Part shown: piece after piece, positions 5,099 to 6,939 of the stretch
Numbering within the stretch: the stretch's first letter is position 1
Layout of the letters: every line of letters starts with the position of its first letter
DNA from: Actinomycetales bacterium
Lineage (GTDB): Bacteria; Actinomycetota; Actinomycetes; Actinomycetales; BWSM-131
Length of the DNA stretch: 6,939 bases
Direction of reading: 5' to 3'
Assembly: GCA_030149025.1 (NCBI GenBank)
Contig: JASBSH010000153.1
Span: 1-6,939 of the forward strand
Notes under the pieces: model-generated
What the model saw: the letters and a program-made list of their open reading frames with translations, nothing else
Told to the model about the DNA's origin: nothing
The model's database searches: none
Position numbers and translations under genes: made by a program

Positions 5099-6417
5099 GA
5101 CAGGGGCAGCAAGGCGTCCGGGGTGATATCCGCGATGGTGCGGCAGCCGGTGAGCGCCATCGTCAGGTCCAGCTCCGCGATCAGGTGCTGCACGACGGCG
5201 CGCACACCCTCCTGCCCGGCGAGCGCCAGGCCGTAGACGTAGGGACGCCCCACGAGCACCGCCCGGGCGCCCAGGGCGAGCGCCTTGAAGGCGTCGGCAC
5301 CCGAGCGGATACCGCTGTCGAAGAGCACCGGCACAGCACCGGCGACGCGCTGCACGATCGGGCCCAGTGCGTCCAGCGACCCGATCGCACCGTCCACCTG
5401 CCGACCCCCGTGGTTGGAGACCACGATCCCGTCGACGCCGGCGTCGAGAGCGTGTGTGGCGTCGTCCGGGTGCTGGATGCCCTTGAGCAGGATCGGCAGC
5501 CGGGTGCGCTGCCGGAGGAACGCGAGGTCCTTCCAGGTGAGCGTCGACCGCGAGAAGACCTCCAGGAAGGTCTCCACGGCGGCGCGAGGCAGGGGCGAGC
5601 GCAGGTTCTCGACGAAGTCCCCCGGGTGCGAGCGGGTGAGCGATGCGAGCGTCCGCACGGCGGCGAGGTTCGGTCGCGGCTGGGCCGGCCGCCCGGCCGA
5701 CGCCATGCGAGACGCCCTCTGCCGGACCAGCCCCATGAACACCGGATCGCTGGTGTACTGGGCGATCCCCTGGCCACGGGCGAACGGCAGGAACCCAAGG
5801 TCGAGGTCCCAGGGGCGCCAGCCCAGGACATGCGTGTCCAAGGTGACGACGATGGCGGAGCAGCCTGCTGCCTCGGCCCGAGTCACCATCGACTCGACGA
5901 GGTCGTCGTTGCTGCTCCAGTACAGCTGGAACCAGCGCTCGGCGTCCCCCATCGCCGCCGCGGTCTCCTCCATCGACTTGGACGCCTGGGTCGAGAACAC
6001 CATCGGCACACCGGTTTCCGCCGCGGCGCGAGCCACTGCCACGTCGGCGTCCGGGTCGGCCATCTCCAGCACGCCGATGGGGGCGAGCAGGAACGGGGTC
6101 GGCAACGGCCGGCCGAGCAGCTCGATCCCGAGGTGCCGGGTGCCGACGTCCACGAGCATGCGAGGCACGATCTGTTGCCGGTCGAGGGCGTCACGATTCG
6201 CCCGGGCGGTGCCCTGCATCCCTGCCGACCCCGCGACGTAGGCGTACGCCTGCTTGCTCATCCGCCGCCGGGCCGCACTCTCGAGAGCCTCCGGCGACAC
6301 CGGCACGACCGGACGCCGCCCGAACGCCCCGGCCCGATAGATCTGCGACTGGACCGTGCGGCCGAGCGACTCCAGCGGCGTCTCCGGCCCGGAGCCGACG
6401 CCGTCGCCGGTGCTCAT
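5095..6417 (-). CDS. Lactate 2-monooxygenase-like FMN alpha-hydroxy-acid oxidase
   Basis: A 440-residue FMN-dependent enzyme of the (S)-2-hydroxy-acid oxidase family, a TIM barrel. Reference lactate 2-monooxygenase converts lactate and oxygen to acetate, CO2 and water. Visible family elements: Tyr60 in AYVAG, LLAPIGVLEMADPD (110-123), FSTQAS (141-146), FQLYW (163-167), TLDTHVLGWRPWDL (192-205, closest to the monooxygenase branch), LPILLKGIQHPDDA with Lys312, SNHGGRQVDG with catalytic His336 (334-343), LFDSGIRSGAD (365-375) and GRPYVYG (390-396) for FMN phosphate. The segment 221-298, where the mobile active-site lid lies, appears about 30 residues longer than in the Mycobacterium enzyme as I recall it. 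Start ATG 6417 overlaps the preceding stop by 4 bases (ATGA), with AGG seven bases upstream; a longer open frame to 6468 exists but runs into the upstream gene. True substrate may be another 2-hydroxy acid. Confidence 0.88.
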   Translation of the reverse strand: MSTGDGVGSGPETPLESLGRTVQSQIYRAGAFGRRPVVPVSPEALESAARRRMSKQAYAYVAGSAGMQGTARANRDALDRQQIVPRMLVDVGTRHLGIELLGRPLPTPFLLAPIGVLEMADPDADVAVARAAAETGVPMVFSTQASKSMEETAAAMGDAERWFQLYWSSNDDLVESMVTRAEAAGCSAIVVTLDTHVLGWRPWDLDLGFLPFARGQGIAQYTSDPVFMGLVRQRASRMASAGRPAQPRPNLAAVRTLASLTRSHPGDFVENLRSPLPRAAVETFLEVFSRSTLTWKDLAFLRQRTRLPILLKGIQHPDDATHALDAGVDGIVVSNHGGRQVDGAIGSLDALGPIVQRVAGAVPVLFDSGIRSGADAFKALALGARAVLVGRPYVYGLALAGQEGVRAVVQHLIAELDLTMALTGCRTIADITPDALLPLS

Positions 6418-6939
6418 GCCGTCGCCTGGGCGAGGATGCGGCCGACGCGCCGACCGGTGAAGAGGCAACCGCCGAGGAAGGTGCCCTCCAGCGCCCGGTA
6501 GCCGTGCATCCCGCCACCGCCGAACCCGCTCACCTCACCGACCGCGTAGAGGCCCGGCACCGGCTCACCGCCGTCGCCGAGCACCCGGCCCTCCAGGTCG
6601 GTGTGCAGGCCGCCGAGCGTCTTTCGCGTCAGCACGTGCAGCCGGACGCCGATCAGCGGACCGGCCGCCTGGTCCAGCAGGCGGTGCGGCGGCGCCGTCC
6701 GGATCAGCTTGTCGCCCAGATAGTTTCGCGCTCCGTGGATAGCTGTGACCTGCGCGTCCTTGGTGTACGGGTTGGCGATCTCGCGGTCGCGCTCGATCAC
6801 CTGCTTCGCGACGTGCTCGAAGTCGAGCAGCGGCTCGTCGGTGAGACCGTTCATCCGCGTGACCAGCTCACGCAGGTTCTCGGCGACGACGAAGTCGGAT
6901 CCCTTCTGCTTGAACGCCTCCACCGGCCCAGGCGCACCG
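6414..6939 (-). CDS. FAD-binding dehydrogenase, C-terminal part (5' end beyond window)
   Basis: The last 174 residues of a flavoprotein of the flavocytochrome c / 3-ketosteroid-dehydrogenase-like superfamily, the group annotated as 'putative FAD-binding dehydrogenase' (usually about 550 residues). Evidence: LTRKTLGGLHTDLEGRVL (visible residues about 103-120) followed by PGLYAVGEVSGFGGGGMHGY and RALEGTFLGGCLFTGRRVGR, the standard C-terminal FAD-closing block with the GL-Y-A-x-G-E motif. The frame is open to the right edge (GAPGPVEAFKQKG begins the visible part), so the N-terminal Rossmann GxGxxG and the start are outside. The GTG at 6923 is internal, not a start. Its stop overlaps the ATG of the lactate 2-monooxygenase-like gene, so the two flavoenzymes are co-translated. 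Substrate unknown. Confidence 0.9.
   Translation of the reverse strand, partial: GAPGPVEAFKQKGSDFVVAENLRELVTRMNGLTDEPLLDFEHVAKQVIERDREIANPYTKDAQVTAIHGARNYLGDKLIRTAPPHRLLDQAAGPLIGVRLHVLTRKTLGGLHTDLEGRVLGDGGEPVPGLYAVGEVSGFGGGGMHGYRALEGTFLGGCLFTGRRVGRILAQATA

Noticed and set aside
5185..6501. Plus-strand open frame of 438 codons
   Set aside because: Mirror of the lactate 2-monooxygenase-like gene; no domain signature, typical GC-driven open frame.

Overview
The window looks like chromosome of a high-GC actinobacterium. It is very GC-rich, uses GTG starts, packs genes with 4-base ATGA or GTGA overlaps, and encodes actinobacterial-type families (lactate 2-monooxygenase-like flavoprotein, DUF2231-Rieske fusion, DUF1622). 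Genus cannot be fixed from the sequence alone; a Cellulomonas-like actinobacterium is only a guess.

Layout. (1) Bases 1-3220, minus strand: a tight four-gene cluster read right to left: DUF1622 membrane protein, a 99-residue three-helix membrane protein, a family-1 glycerate kinase, and a CynX/NimT-like MFS transporter that runs off the left edge. The first three overlap by GTGA; the transporter starts 10 bases after the kinase stop. (2) Bases 3239-4096, plus strand: a DUF2231 membrane domain fused to a C-terminal Rieske [2Fe-2S] domain. It diverges from the DUF1622 gene with only 18 bases between start codons, and a promoter-like TTGCGG-16-TAGGGT ends 6 bases before its ATG, as in a leaderless transcript. 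(3) Bases 4097-4321: a convergent intergenic region that is the oddest part of the window. It holds three direct repeats at 41-42 base period, the first of which supplies the stop codon of the Rieske gene, then an 83-base hairpin with an uninterrupted 28-pair stem in which all four non-Watson-Crick positions are G-U in the plus-strand RNA. (4) Bases 4322-6939, minus strand: an operon read right to left of an FAD-binding dehydrogenase (5' part outside the window), a lactate 2-monooxygenase-like FMN enzyme and an alpha/beta hydrolase, each joined by a 4-base overlap.

Working together. The left operon pairs glycerate phosphorylation with a possible organic-anion carrier and two small membrane proteins of unknown role. 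The right operon pairs two flavoenzymes with a serine hydrolase, suggesting oxidation of a hydroxy acid or related carbon compound, perhaps released from an ester; the substrate is not visible. The clearest candidates for something undescribed are the intergenic repeat and hairpin block and the codon-aligned hexapeptide repeat in the transporter loop.
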